A DNA stretch of 64,000 bases from Bacillus cereus (lineage in GTDB: Bacteria; Bacillota; Bacilli; Bacillales; Bacillaceae_G): assembly GCF_025917685.1 (NCBI RefSeq), contig NZ_CP089518.1, forward strand, positions 2,791,001 through 2,855,000, in the 5' to 3' direction. Below are positions 29,285-38,020 of this stretch, piece by piece. A program made the translations under genes and the position numbers. Under the pieces are notes generated by a model that saw only the letters and a program-made list of their open reading frames with translations, made no database searches and was not told the origin of the DNA. Within the stretch, counting starts at the first letter, position 1, and each line of letters starts with the position of its first letter.

Positions 29285-29552
29285 GAAATACACCTATCCT
29301 TTGAACTTAATTACACTATTATGAGTGAAAATGTTTAGTAAATGATTTGATCCGATTTATACATTTCATTATACGTTAACCCGTCGTTGTCAACATACTA
29401 TTCTTCTCTACTTCTCAATAAATTTTTATTCTACTTCCTCACCTCATTATTAATAGTTTTATTTTATAAACATGATACAAGTTTCATTTTCCTGTTATGT
29501 TTTAGTACAGATTTAGTAATAAACCCTTTAAAAATTCTATTTTACTTCCACT
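29285..29552. other. Intergenic region, no supported gene
   Basis: AT-rich stretch upstream of the SMI1-like gene. An open frame of 63 codons on the plus strand (29387-29578) lacks a ribosome site and runs into a terminator stem, so I do not call it. Confidence 0.5.
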
Positions 29553-29592
29553 CAAAAAATAAAAGCCAGTCTCAATAAAGAGAACTGACTTC
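29553..29592 (-). terminator. Rho-independent terminator of the 3D-domain gene
   Basis: On the minus strand AAGTCAGTTCTC pairs with GAGACTGGCTT (one bulge, one G-U pair), followed by TTATTTTTTG, 15 bases beyond the stop codon. Confidence 0.75.
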
Positions 29593-29606
29593 TATTTGGA
29601 TAATTA

Positions 29607-31199
29607 TTATAAAACTTTTACTTTAACAGTTTTTCTTCCCCAATTCATGGCTTTACTTTTGGAGCCCATTAAAACATCAATACGATTACCTTTAATTGCA
29701 CTTCCAGTATCACCAGCGATAGCTTCTCCATAACCTTCTACCCATACTTTAGATCCTAATGGGATTACTTTCGGGTCAACTGCAATAATTCTCATATTCG
29801 GATTTTTCGTTAAATCATGCCCCATTGCAGTTAAAACGCGTCCACCATATGTACCATTTTCACTTGGATCAGCAGTATACGCTGTCGCTACTACCGTTAA
29901 TTCACGTTTAGCAGACTGTATGTTGTTTTTTGATACTTCTTTCGCTCTCTCTTCTTCTTTAGCTTTTGCTATTTCTTGCGCTTTTTCTTCTTCTTTGGCT
30001 TTTGCTATTTCTTGCGCTTTTTCTTCTTCTTTAGCTTTTGCTATTTCTTGCGCTTTTTCTTCTTCTTTAGCTTTTGCTATTTCTTGCGCTTTTTCTTCTT
30101 CTTTAGCTTTTGCTATTTCTTGCGCTTTTTCTTCTTCTTTAGCTTTTGCTATTTCTTGCGCTTTTTCTTCTTCTTTAGCTTTTGCTATTTCTTGCGCTTT
30201 TTCTTCTTCTTTAGCTTTTGTTATTTCTTTTGCTTTCTCTACTTCTTTAGCTTTTACTATTTCTTTTGCTTTCTCTTCTTCTTTAGCTTTTACTATTTCT
30301 TTTGCTTTCTCTTCTTCTTTAGCTTTTACTATTTCTTTTGCTTTCTCTTCTTCTTTAGCTTTTACTACTTCTTTGACTTTTGCCTCTTCTTTAGGCTTTA
30401 CTATTTCTTGCGCTTTCGGTTCTTCTTCAACTTTTACTTCTTCTTTAGTTTTTGTTATTTCTTGCGCTTTTGGTTCTTCCTTAACTTTTACTTCTTCTTT
30501 AGGCTTTGTTATTTCTTGCGCTTTTGGTTCTTCCTTAACTTTCACTTCCTCTTTAGGCTTTGTTACTTCTTGCGTTTTCTGCTCTTCTTTAACTTTTACT
30601 TTCTCTGATACTTTCACTACTTCTTTAGACTTTACTATTTCTTGTGCTTTCGTTTCTTTTTGCACTTTTGCTACTTTCTGCGTCTTTACTTCTTTCTTTT
30701 CTTTAACTGATTTTTGTACTTTCGCTACTTGCTTCGTTTTCTCTTCAGTTTTCTTTTCAATTGGTACTGTACTTGATAGGAAAGAAACATTTGCATAAGC
30801 TGTTTTTCCTTTATACTCAAATTGCAGCCATCCGTCTTTTACTTGATGCGTTGATTCAATTACATCATCTTTTTTTAGTCTACCAAGAATTTCTGATTCT
30901 GTATTTGCTTCAGTACGTACATTTAATAAATTCGCCGTTACATGATACACATCTTTTGTAAACTCCGAACTTACAAATACTTCCTTACCATTTAACTCAA
31001 TTTTTGACCAGCCATCTTCGGTATTTATGACTTTTAACTCTTGCCCATTCTTTACTTTTTCGACAACTTTTGATTCCGTAGTCGGTTTTTCACGTACGTT
31101 GAGTACATCTGCTGTTACGATTGTTTCTGCGGTAGCAGTTGTAGTAAAAGCTCCCAATCCAAAAACAGTTGCTGTTGCTGCGCCAATTACTTTTTTCAT
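29607..31199 (-). CDS. SH3/3D-domain cell-wall protein (EntA/B/C-type 'enterotoxin-like')
   Basis: A 530-residue exported protein: signal peptide (1-26, ending TATA-ET), two bacterial SH3 domains (about 27-85 and 90-152, each with VLNVREKPTTES or LLNVRTEANTES), a long Lys/Glu/Ala low-complexity tract (about 160-430), and a C-terminal 3D domain (about 435-530). Its three aspartates are visible in AVDPKVIPLGSKVWV, IAGDTGSAI and RIDVLMGS. 3D domains belong to MltA-like/Sps lytic transglycosylases or stationary-phase wall enzymes, so a wall-remodelling role is likely. B. cereus-group relatives are labelled enterotoxin/cell-wall-binding EntA, EntB and EntC. ATG 31199 has GGAGG 5 bases upstream. 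Confidence 0.9.
   Translation of the reverse strand: MKKVIGAATATVFGLGAFTTTATAETIVTADVLNVREKPTTESKVVEKVKNGQELKVINTEDGWSKIELNGKEVFVSSEFTKDVYHVTANLLNVRTEANTESEILGRLKKDDVIESTHQVKDGWLQFEYKGKTAYANVSFLSSTVPIEKKTEEKTKQVAKVQKSVKEKKEVKTQKVAKVQKETKAQEIVKSKEVVKVSEKVKVKEEQKTQEVTKPKEEVKVKEEPKAQEITKPKEEVKVKEEPKAQEITKTKEEVKVEEEPKAQEIVKPKEEAKVKEVVKAKEEEKAKEIVKAKEEEKAKEIVKAKEEEKAKEIVKAKEVEKAKEITKAKEEEKAQEIAKAKEEEKAQEIAKAKEEEKAQEIAKAKEEEKAQEIAKAKEEEKAQEIAKAKEEEKAQEIAKAKEEEKAQEIAKAKEEERAKEVSKNNIQSAKRELTVVATAYTADPSENGTYGGRVLTAMGHDLTKNPNMRIIAVDPKVIPLGSKVWVEGYGEAIAGDTGSAIKGNRIDVLMGSKSKAMNWGRKTVKVKVL
29934..30365 (-). repeat. 36-bp coding minisatellite, 12 units
   Basis: Twelve in-frame 12-residue units. Four are VKAKEEEKAKEI or a one-residue variant, one is TKAKEEEKAQEI, six are exactly AKAKEEEKAQEI, and the last is AKAKEEERAKEV. 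The six central copies are nearly identical in DNA, so recent expansion and length variation between strains are likely. Upstream in the protein there is an older 18-residue repeat (TKPKEEVKVKEEPKAQEI type, about four copies). Confidence 0.9.
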
Positions 31200-31395
31200 A
31201 TTAGCCTCCATTATGTTTTTTTGAATTCTATCAAATACTTCCATAAATTTATGGAAGTATTTGCAGCAGTATATTAGCACCACTTAATATACCGCTATTA
31301 AAACTCCTTACTCCAATACTATCAAATTCTTATTTCTAATTCTATATATTATAATTTTCCTTATTTTCTATAAACGTTTTATACCCTTCTTCACA

Positions 31396-31896
31396 CTAAA
31401 TAGTTGTCGCAATTCCCGCCAAAAACAAACTGACGATTGCTAAAAATTGAGTAGCGACTATAGCCCCTCTTAAATGAAACTTATAATCTTTATATCCCTT
31501 CATCCCTTCCGTACAAGGAATAACAACAAATCTCGGGGTGATCCAACAAAAGATTAGCCAATCAATTATGAATAAATCTACTAAATTGAAAAACATTAAA
31601 ATACCAAAAGTATGTAAATAGGCATCAACATATAATAGTTTTTCATGTTTATGTAGTATATATGTGGAAACGAAAGGAGTACCGAAAAGAATAGCGTTAT
31701 AGGCAATATTAAAGTAAATCGTTTGCTTTTTTTCATGAATCGATTTCGGAAAAACTACCTTTTGAATATCTTCCGGATAATCAGTTAACGAAAGTCGAGG
31801 ATTATAATATAAGGACCCTAAAATCATTACGGACAGTACAATAGACATAAGGAAACCAACGTACATCATTTGCTCAAATGAACTCATATTCATCAT
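31396..31896 (-). CDS. Four-helix membrane protein of unknown function
   Basis: A 166-residue protein with four hydrophobic segments (about 10-31, 61-82, 92-118 and 143-165). Between helices 3 and 4 is a conserved-looking cytoplasmic loop, WITPRFVVIPCTEGMKGYKDYKFH. The start could be ATG 31896 or 31893; a GGGTGA site lies just upstream. It is a lone gene. I do not recognise the family. Confidence 0.75.
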   Translation of the reverse strand: MMNMSSFEQMMYVGFLMSIVLSVMILGSLYYNPRLSLTDYPEDIQKVVFPKSIHEKKQTIYFNIAYNAILFGTPFVSTYILHKHEKLLYVDAYLHTFGILMFFNLVDLFIIDWLIFCWITPRFVVIPCTEGMKGYKDYKFHLRGAIVATQFLAIVSLFLAGIATTI

Positions 31897-32066
31897 TCAC
31901 CCTTTTCAGTAGTTACTATGTAGATAACTCATTTAATTACCTATTGTATGTACGCACATAACCAAAAATTAACAATCCTTTCAACACCGAATCAAAATTG
32001 TTGCAATGCAAAAACAATTTTTATAAAGTGAAAGCCTAATTAGTTAAGTTAGGGCTGGTGAAAACT

Positions 32067-32447
32067 ATGAAAATTGAACATATTGCAATTTGGGTAAATG
32101 ATTTAGAATTAATGCGTACTTTCTATACGAAGTACTTTAATGGTAAAGCAAACTCTTTATATCATAATGAAACGAAACAATTCGAATCTTATTTTATTAC
32201 GTTCGATTCTGGAGCAAGGCTTGAACTTATGCGCAAAAAAGGTATTGAAAATGAGCCCAATCTTAATATAACTGGCTATGCACATATGGCATTCTCTGTC
32301 GGTAGTGAAGAACGTGTAAATGAATTAACTACAACATTAAAAGATGATGGTTATCCTTTATTAAATGGACCGCGTTTCACTGGAGATGGCTATTACGAAA
32401 GTGTAATAAGCGACCCGGAAGGCAATCAAATAGAAATCACTATTTAA
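32067..32447 (+). CDS. VOC-family (glyoxalase-like) protein
   Basis: A 126-residue protein with two beta-alpha-beta-beta-beta modules. Metal ligands fit the fold: His5 (KIEHIAIWV), Glu about 56 (ARLELMRKK), His about 75 (GYAHMAFSV) and Glu about 122 (EIEITI end motif, GNQIEIT). Retention of all four suggests a metal-dependent lyase, isomerase or dioxygenase-like enzyme rather than a binding protein. ATG 32067 is better spaced from AGGGCTGG than GTG 32058. A GNAT gene follows 52 bases later and may be co-transcribed. Confidence 0.87.
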   Translation: MKIEHIAIWVNDLELMRTFYTKYFNGKANSLYHNETKQFESYFITFDSGARLELMRKKGIENEPNLNITGYAHMAFSVGSEERVNELTTTLKDDGYPLLNGPRFTGDGYYESVISDPEGNQIEITI

Positions 32448-32499
32448 CGCTTGTTTATCTTTTCTGAAGAACAAATAAAAGTTAGTTTGGAGGAATCAT

Positions 32500-32985
32500 A
32501 TGCATAAGCTACATTTCAAAAAATTTGAAGCAGCGGATTTTAATCTATACTTTCAGCTCGTATCGAACGAAAAAGTCATGGCACAAATTACAGAGCGTGC
32601 TATTCCGTTAGAAGAAGCGCAAAACGACTATGAAAAATTGTTACTGCGCAATGAAAAACATAAATTATTTGGTTCCAATAAAGTTTATGACTCTAGTACA
32701 AATGAATTCATTGGACTTGGACATATAACAGTGAATGAAGATAATGTAAAAGAAGCTGAACTTGGTTATATGTTATTGCCAGAACACTGGGGAAAAAGAT
32801 ATGGTAGTTGTATTGCAAAAGAATTAATTGAAATAGCGAAGCATACTGATGTAAACGTACTAAAAGCAATTATCGATCCAAATAATATCCCCTCTCGAAA
32901 AATTTTATTAAACGCTGGTTTTACATCAGATATAGTTTGTGAGATTGATGGATTACCCGGGGAGATTTTAAGTAAATATATTTAA
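32500..32985 (+). CDS. GNAT acetyltransferase (RimJ/RimL-like)
   Basis: A 161-residue acetyltransferase: the N-terminal strand LHFKKFEAADFNLYFQLVSNEKVM, the central ELGYMLLPEHWGKRYGSCIAKELI (about 87-110) holding the acetyl-CoA loop, and IIDPNNIPSRKILLNAGF (about 127-144). This is the layout of ribosomal-protein Ser/Ala N-acetyltransferase relatives. ATG 32500 follows GGAGGAATCAT. The remnant at 33001 begins 15 bases downstream. The substrate is unknown. Confidence 0.87.
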   Translation: MHKLHFKKFEAADFNLYFQLVSNEKVMAQITERAIPLEEAQNDYEKLLLRNEKHKLFGSNKVYDSSTNEFIGLGHITVNEDNVKEAELGYMLLPEHWGKRYGSCIAKELIEIAKHTDVNVLKAIIDPNNIPSRKILLNAGFTSDIVCEIDGLPGEILSKYI

Positions 32986-33000
32986 CTATACAAAAAGGTG

Positions 33001-33165
33001 ATGCACCCATTCATAAAAGGCGTCTACGTTAATACATCTGACCTCTCCATTAAAGATTGGCCAGATGCTTACTACAGCTGTAACTTTCACCGATTAATGG
33101 AAGCAAAGACTAAATATGACCCGAAAAATGTTTTCAACTTTCCCCAAAGTATCCCTCCCTTTTAA
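33001..33165 (+). pseudogene. C-terminal remnant of a BBE-type FAD-linked oxidase
   Basis: A 54-codon frame with GGTG before the ATG. The residues DWPDAYYSCNFHRLMEAKTK and then YDPKNVFNFPQSIPPF are the hallmark C-terminus of berberine-bridge-enzyme-like FAD oxidases (BBE domain), which normally follow about 390 residues of FAD-binding domain. None of that is present upstream: the gene before it is a complete acetyltransferase. The remnant's start looks like a chance internal Met. It marks a deletion between an ancestral oxidase gene and its neighbour. Confidence 0.8.
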
Positions 33166-33259
33166 TAGTCAAAAATGAAAGTAATAGTTTATATTTCTAG
33201 CAAAAAATGAACGATTCTTTTGCATGATAGTGATTTGGTTTCGCTCCTCCCCCATCACC

Positions 33260-33817
33260 TTACATAAAGCAAGTAAACACGAAAGCCGGTGGAATATTCC
33301 AGTTTATTTTCTTCACCTCAATATTTACAAAAAATGAATGAAAAAATTGTTGTTTAAAGCGTGTATATTGGAAAGTAATAAATTTCCCTTCTTCTCCTAA
33401 TACTTCTTTTGTTACCTGTAATATCTTTGTAGAGGTATCAAGGGATAAACTGGTAAATGGCAATCCTGAAATAATATAATCCACCTGGGTAATTTTATAT
33501 TGTTGAACATACTTTTCCGTATATTCGGCAGAGTCATGAATAATGTACACATTTTCCATGTGTGAATATCGCTCTTGAAGTATACGGTAAAACTGTGCGT
33601 TATTCTCAATAATTAACAATACCGTTTCATTATGTTTATGTTTAACGAGCTGTTCCGTAAACACTCCAGTTCCTGGTCCATACTCAATAATGCATTTTGC
33701 TTGTTCAAAATTTATAGGGGCTACCATTTGTTTTGCAAGTTGCTTAGAACTTGACAATACCGCTCCTACAGTTCTTGGGTGCTTTATATATTCACTTAAA
33801 AAATGTAGTATATGCAT
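33260..33817 (-). CDS. Class I SAM methyltransferase (phospholipid N-methyltransferase-like)
   Basis: A 185-residue methyltransferase. Residues 1-30 (FLSEYIKHPRTVGAVLSSSKQLAKQM) and motif I CIIEYGPGTGVFTEQLV (about 42-58) are characteristic of the COG3963 phospholipid N-methyltransferase / rRNA-dimethylase-like group. The IIENN acidic loop (about 69), the IIHDSAE region (about 93) and IISGLPF (about 114) replace the NPPY motif, which argues against nucleic-acid N6-adenine methylation. Some databases label such proteins rRNA adenine methyltransferase. Substrate unknown; membrane lipid or a small molecule is likeliest. Confidence 0.82.
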   Translation of the reverse strand: MHILHFLSEYIKHPRTVGAVLSSSKQLAKQMVAPINFEQAKCIIEYGPGTGVFTEQLVKHKHNETVLLIIENNAQFYRILQERYSHMENVYIIHDSAEYTEKYVQQYKITQVDYIISGLPFTSLSLDTSTKILQVTKEVLGEEGKFITFQYTRFKQQFFHSFFVNIEVKKINWNIPPAFVFTCFM

Positions 33818-34151
33818 AGTCTTCTTCCTCTTTCCTTGTAGGATACAAGGTATACTCTACTAAAAAAATATGAAAATATGATGAGAAATACATAAGATAT
33901 TCTTAATGTCCACTAACTTAGGATATCAAATGAAGAGTGTCCATTTTGCTGTATTTTCTATGTCGCGAACAAAAAAAGGGTATACTTATTTAACTGTATT
34001 TGTTAAATAAAAAAGTCACTTTAGAAATTTCTTTTTTTCATCCTATTTTAATGATTTTTTCATCCAAATTTCATCTGAATCTCATTCTTATTAGTTACAC
34101 TCTGTATATAAATTGGCGTTGGCCATAAAAACTAGTAAGGAGGAATCTTAC
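33818..34151. other. Divergent intergenic region, no gene
   Basis: AT-rich promoter region for the methyltransferase (minus) and the membrane protein (plus). TTTAACTGTATTTGTTAAA near 33989-34008 is an imperfect dyad that could be an operator. No frame with a ribosome site was found. Confidence 0.4.
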
Positions 34152-34988
34152 ATGAAATATTATGAGAAGGATCAGGATAAGAATAGAGAAAATCCATCCA
34201 TTTCTGATGAAGTGACTTCCGTTTCATCACGAAGCTGGCAGATGCTGAGCAAAGTTCCAGAAGTCACCATTTTCTTCTGGATTATCAAAATCATGGCTAC
34301 TACAGTGGGCGAAACAGGCGCGGACTTCTTAAATACAAACTTGAACTTTGGCTTGACTAAAACGACCTTTGTTATGAGTGCTCTCTTATTCATCACACTG
34401 TTCTTCCAGTTTAGGTTAAAGAAGTATGTTCCAGGAATTTACTGGCTCACAGTCTTGCTGATTAGTGTTGTTGGCACGCTGGTCACTGACAATCTTACGG
34501 ACAACTTCGGGGTCGCTCTAGAGACGACCACTATCGTTTTCACACTTTTTCTACTGGCAACTTTTGCTGCTTGGTATGTGAGTGAGAAGACACTGTCCAT
34601 TCACTCTATTTACACAACAAAGAGAGAAGTATTCTACTGGTTAGCTATCCTGTTCACCTTCGCCTTAGGTACTGCAGCTGGTGATCTCGTAGCAGAGAGT
34701 CTCAACTTAGGTTACTGGATTTCAGCGTTCATATTTGCCGCATTAATTGGGGCTGTAACCGTCGCTTACTACTGCTTCAAATTAAATGCAGTGTTGGCCT
34801 TTTGGATCGCTTATATTTTAACTCGGCCTTTCGGTGCCTCTTTTGGCGATTATTTATCACAGCCTCACGATTCTGGTGGTCTTGGTCTCGGTACAGTTGG
34901 AACAAGTGTACTCTTCCTCGCAATAATCTTGAGCTTAGTTATTTATTTGACCAAGAAGAAAAAAGACGTGAACCCGAGCCTTAATTAA
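34152..34988 (+). CDS. COG4705-type multi-helix membrane protein
   Basis: A 278-residue integral membrane protein with about eight hydrophobic helices after a 30-residue charged, Ser-rich N-terminus. Internal repeats of the motif T-x-GE/AA-GD (TVGETGADFLN, FALGTAAGDLVAESLN, RPFGASFGDYLSQP) match the uncharacterised COG4705 membrane family. ATG 34152 follows TAAGGAGGAAT. The gene is visibly richer in G and C, with more CTG, ATC and GTC codons than its neighbours, hinting at acquisition from elsewhere. Function unknown. Confidence 0.8.
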   Translation: MKYYEKDQDKNRENPSISDEVTSVSSRSWQMLSKVPEVTIFFWIIKIMATTVGETGADFLNTNLNFGLTKTTFVMSALLFITLFFQFRLKKYVPGIYWLTVLLISVVGTLVTDNLTDNFGVALETTTIVFTLFLLATFAAWYVSEKTLSIHSIYTTKREVFYWLAILFTFALGTAAGDLVAESLNLGYWISAFIFAALIGAVTVAYYCFKLNAVLAFWIAYILTRPFGASFGDYLSQPHDSGGLGLGTVGTSVLFLAIILSLVIYLTKKKKDVNPSLN

Positions 34989-35067
34989 TATATATTTTGT
35001 CTAAACCTTAAAATAGGTGACATGATTTCCTAATCGTTATTACAAAATTTCAACCAAAAGAAAATTA

Positions 35068-35107
35068 AAAGGCAATACTACTTTAAACTAACAGTAGTAT
35101 TGCCTTT
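35068..35107. terminator. Bidirectional terminator between convergent genes
   Basis: A perfect 15-bp stem, AAAGGCAATACTACT with its complement at 35093-35107, has a 10-base loop. It separates the membrane protein gene (plus) from the reductase gene (minus). Confidence 0.85.
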
Positions 35108-35122
35108 ATATAAAATAAATCA

Positions 35123-35668
35123 TTATCCCCTTGTTTCGTCTACTATACTATGAATTAAAGAAATTAGAGCTTGTTTTGTTCCCTCATCTGTAACTTTTGC
35201 ATCATCACTAAATTTAGTGCGTACAGACGGGATTAATAACGAGCCATTTTGAACGACAACTGTATCTAACATGCCTAGTGTAAGTAACAAAGATTCATGG
35301 GCTTTATCCCCTCCCGCAATTGACGGTGAAGCTGTTATGATAGCCACTGGTTTTTTATATAGTTCCGCTGAAGACACAAGCCATTCTAATGCATTTTTCA
35401 AAACTCCTGGTATACCTTTTGCATACTCCGGTGTACAAATAATCAGTGCATGTGATTCGCTTAATGCCTTTCGAAACTCTTGAACAACAACCGGTGCTCC
35501 CACTCGATCTACATCCGGATTAAAATGAGGAAGTTCCTCTATTCCTTTATATATAGTGTAATCTACTCCATCTGGAATAAATGCGGCTAAAGTTTTTAAT
35601 ATGTTTGTGTTGGATGATCCTTTCCTAATGCTGCCTGAAATCGCTATGATTTTTTTGTGTTTACTCAT
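35123..35668 (-). CDS. NADPH-dependent FMN reductase family protein
   Basis: A 181-residue flavodoxin-like reductase. The FMN phosphate loop is SGSIRKGSSNTNIL (about residues 9-22), the second FMN site TPEYAKGIPGVLKNALEWL (about 77-95), typical of chromate/quinone/azo reductases of the NADPH_dep_FMN_red family, and TASPSIAGGDKA follows near 108-119. It probably moves two electrons from NAD(P)H to quinones, nitro compounds or metals. ATG 35668 is chosen because GGGGGG lies 8 bases before it. Confidence 0.9.
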   Translation of the reverse strand: MSKHKKIIAISGSIRKGSSNTNILKTLAAFIPDGVDYTIYKGIEELPHFNPDVDRVGAPVVVQEFRKALSESHALIICTPEYAKGIPGVLKNALEWLVSSAELYKKPVAIITASPSIAGGDKAHESLLLTLGMLDTVVVQNGSLLIPSVRTKFSDDAKVTDEGTKQALISLIHSIVDETRG

Positions 35669-35933
35669 ATGATCGTCCCCCCTACAAACATTATACTTAT
35701 GCAGCCATTGAAAAAACAAAAATAATTAACTATTTAACAAGTTGTATATTCATTAATTTTGTTTACATAATAATATTATGCAATAAATCTATCCTTTTAA
35801 CGAGATTGTACCTGTTTTCCTACTAACATACATACCAACTACATTACAAATATAGTGCCCCCTATTAGCATCAACGAGAAGGAATAGACCTTGTAAAAAA
35901 ACATTTATAATTCCACTGATACGCAGAAAAAAT

Positions 35934-35978
35934 AAAAAGAGAATAATTCAAAAATTCCCAATGAATCATTCTCTTTTT
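35934..35978 (-). terminator. Terminator of the DinB-like gene
   Basis: AAAAAGAGAATAATTCA pairs with TGAATCATTCTCTTTTT (one G-U pair) around a 12-base loop, 12 bases past the stop codon. U-rich ends on both strands would let it act in both directions. The stretch between this terminator and the reductase start (35669-35933) shows no gene. Confidence 0.75.
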
Positions 35979-35989
35979 ATTTTCATATT

Positions 35990-36526
35990 TTAACATGCTG
36001 GATATGCCTTAGAACCCAAATAACGTTCTTTTATAAGTTGACGATGATGAAGCTCATGACCAGCAATTATGTTTGCTAATGCAAGAACCGTGACTTCAGA
36101 ATTGTTCGCAATTCCCCTTTGTAACCAAGCTTCTTTATCTAAACTTTTAAGCAAATGCATAGTAGATTGGCGAACAACTGTTAAATTCTCAAGAAGATCT
36201 TGCATAGATTGCTTATCAAAAGCTGCTCTAAGAACATACATATCATCGTTATATCCAGGAAGTTCTGCTGTCTCGCCTCTTGCTATGGAAAGCAATCGAT
36301 ACGCCATAATACGTTCAGTATCCGCAATATGACCGATTACTTCTTTTATACTCCATTTATTAGGAGCATATCTAAAATGTCCATCACTATCAGAAATATC
36401 CTTCAATAAAAGATTCGTTTCCTTCATTTGTTGCTCTAGAATATGTATGATATCTCCATCTGGTATTAAGTTTATGTACGTTGAATAATACGGGTTATAT
36501 TCATTTGCTTCTGGTCTCTTTTGCAT
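35990..36526 (-). CDS. DinB-family four-helix protein
   Basis: A 178-residue DinB/YfiT-like protein. The three histidines that bind a metal in this fold are seen as His about 66 (IKEVIGHIADTERIMAYR) and His about 157 and 161 (IIAGHELHHRQLI). The N-terminal segment EANEYNPYYSTYINLIPDGDI is typical of the Bacillus subgroup. Some DinB proteins are thiol-dependent transferases (bacillithiol or mycothiol S-transferases), a possible role. ATG 36526 fits AAAGGATGA better than ATG 36535. Confidence 0.88.
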   Translation of the reverse strand: MQKRPEANEYNPYYSTYINLIPDGDIIHILEQQMKETNLLLKDISDSDGHFRYAPNKWSIKEVIGHIADTERIMAYRLLSIARGETAELPGYNDDMYVLRAAFDKQSMQDLLENLTVVRQSTMHLLKSLDKEAWLQRGIANNSEVTVLALANIIAGHELHHRQLIKERYLGSKAYPAC

Positions 36527-36636
36527 GCTTATCATCCTTTTTATTTTATCCTTATATACAACTTATCATAATTATTATCATATTAATCAAAAAATTTTAA
36601 TTTTAAAACAAAAGTTCCCCATCCTATAGGATTACA

Positions 36637-37683
36637 TTAACAAAGCGACTCATCCCCAAGCCCCCAACTAAACCATTTCCCATGCCCTTCCGTCTCCCCA
36701 ACCGTTTCACAATATTCGTTTCCGTTAATATAATAATCAATATGAAGGTCCCGGTCCCACATGTTGTTATATAGGTGGAATACATCACGTTTTGCACCAA
36801 TTTCTTTAATTTGTTTTTCTAGCGTATGTTTCACACCTTCTGGTATTTGATTCGCTACATGTGTATGGAAAATACAAATCACTGCATCTTCCCTTATTTG
36901 ATCTACAATGGATGGTAGAAGCACTACACCATCTCCTTCAATTAATTGTACTGATTGTTCTTTTACAAGTTCTGCTGCTTGATCGAATAGTACCAGTCTT
37001 TCTTTATGTTCTGGCCAAATAAGCGCTCGTAACCATAAATAGTCTTCGTCATCATTTAAATCGTTCACGTGTAAATCTAGTCCGATTCTTTCTACGACAG
37101 GTGGACTTTGTTTTAGCAAATACGGCATATTATCCCCTCTTATTTCAGAGGTTAAATGAACATTCGATTGTGTATTTCCATACACTTCTTCCATTCCATA
37201 TGAGTAACGATATTGATCCCAAAATAGTTGTAATCCAGAACTTGTACCAATTTCTATTAACGCTAACGGTTTGTTCACTTTATTAAATATGTAACAGAAA
37301 CTTGGATACAAATAGGCACATCGTCTTACTTCATTCGTTTGAACGAGTTTCGTTTGTAATAAAGTAATTATTTCTTCACGATATACATGGCAAAAATCTT
37401 TAAATTGGTGAAAGGTATTTCCAAAATTTATATCAGCATCTTCAACTAAACTATAATAATACCTTTTTAAACTGTGTTCTTTTCCTTTTAACAATAAATA
37501 ATGGACTGCACCTAATAATACGTTTGGGATTGGTTGACCAGGTTGTGCGTAGGAAGCTAACGTAAGAACTTCCTCATCTTCAGAAATTTTTATTGATAAA
37601 TACTCGTATAAATCACTTGATCCTTTACATTCATTCTCAGAAAAATTCCGAAATAAGTTTGCGATTTGTTCTTTTGTAAGCAT
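36637..37683 (-). CDS. DUF2332 family protein
   Basis: A 348-residue soluble protein. The order N-terminal LFRNFSENECKGSSDLYEYLS, YAQPGQPIPNVLLGAVHYLLL (about 46-66), TNEVRRCAYLYPSF, ALIEIGTSSGLQLFWDQY (about 140-157) and a C-terminal ICIFHTHVANQIP (about 271-283) is that of DUF2332. EIGTSSGL resembles a SAM-binding GxGxG-like loop, so a methyltransferase-type fold is possible. ATG 37683 follows GGAGGG. No partner genes. Function unknown. Confidence 0.87.
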   Translation of the reverse strand: MLTKEQIANLFRNFSENECKGSSDLYEYLSIKISEDEEVLTLASYAQPGQPIPNVLLGAVHYLLLKGKEHSLKRYYYSLVEDADINFGNTFHQFKDFCHVYREEIITLLQTKLVQTNEVRRCAYLYPSFCYIFNKVNKPLALIEIGTSSGLQLFWDQYRYSYGMEEVYGNTQSNVHLTSEIRGDNMPYLLKQSPPVVERIGLDLHVNDLNDDEDYLWLRALIWPEHKERLVLFDQAAELVKEQSVQLIEGDGVVLLPSIVDQIREDAVICIFHTHVANQIPEGVKHTLEKQIKEIGAKRDVFHLYNNMWDRDLHIDYYINGNEYCETVGETEGHGKWFSWGLGDESLC

Positions 37684-38020
37684 TGGTATCCCTCCTGTTT
37701 TTTTCAGAATAATCTTATCATTAATTTGTTATTTACTCTATTTTTTCAAATTAAATGTAATTAAAAACAGATTCTTACAAATTCCCAAAGATTAAAACTT
37801 AAAAATAAAAGTATTAGTAAGTTTTTTTGAGATAACATCAAACTGGAATTCTTCTCCAAATTCCGCTTTACTACAATGCTTTTTAGCCTTATGGCAGAAG
37901 AATTCTACAAAATAAAGCGTTAAATAGTTTAAAATTATCAGATAACACTAGATATTTTAGTCTATTAATTATTATAATAGAGTATGAGATGGTTATATAA
38001 TTGAGACAAAAAAGGTAAAT
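37684..38020. other. Intergenic region with possible mqo promoter
   Basis: No gene seen. TATAAT at 37973-37978 is a good -10 box for the plus strand; no matching -35 is evident at 17 bases upstream, so an activator-dependent promoter is possible. Confidence 0.4.

Noticed and set aside
29387..29578. A 63-codon hydrophobic plus-strand frame
   Set aside because: No ribosome site, biased composition from AT-rich DNA, and its end lies inside the terminator of the 3D-domain gene.
29920..30798. Long open frames on the plus strand rich in Phe, Ser and Ala opposite the 3D-domain gene
   Set aside because: They are the mirror of the Lys/Glu/Ala repeat tract. The repeat length is a multiple of three, so stop codons are avoided in several frames. 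There is no ribosome site and no sensible protein.
35123..35668. Arsenic or chromate resistance role for the FMN reductase
   Set aside because: The fold is clear, but substrate-specific features are not visible and no resistance genes adjoin it.
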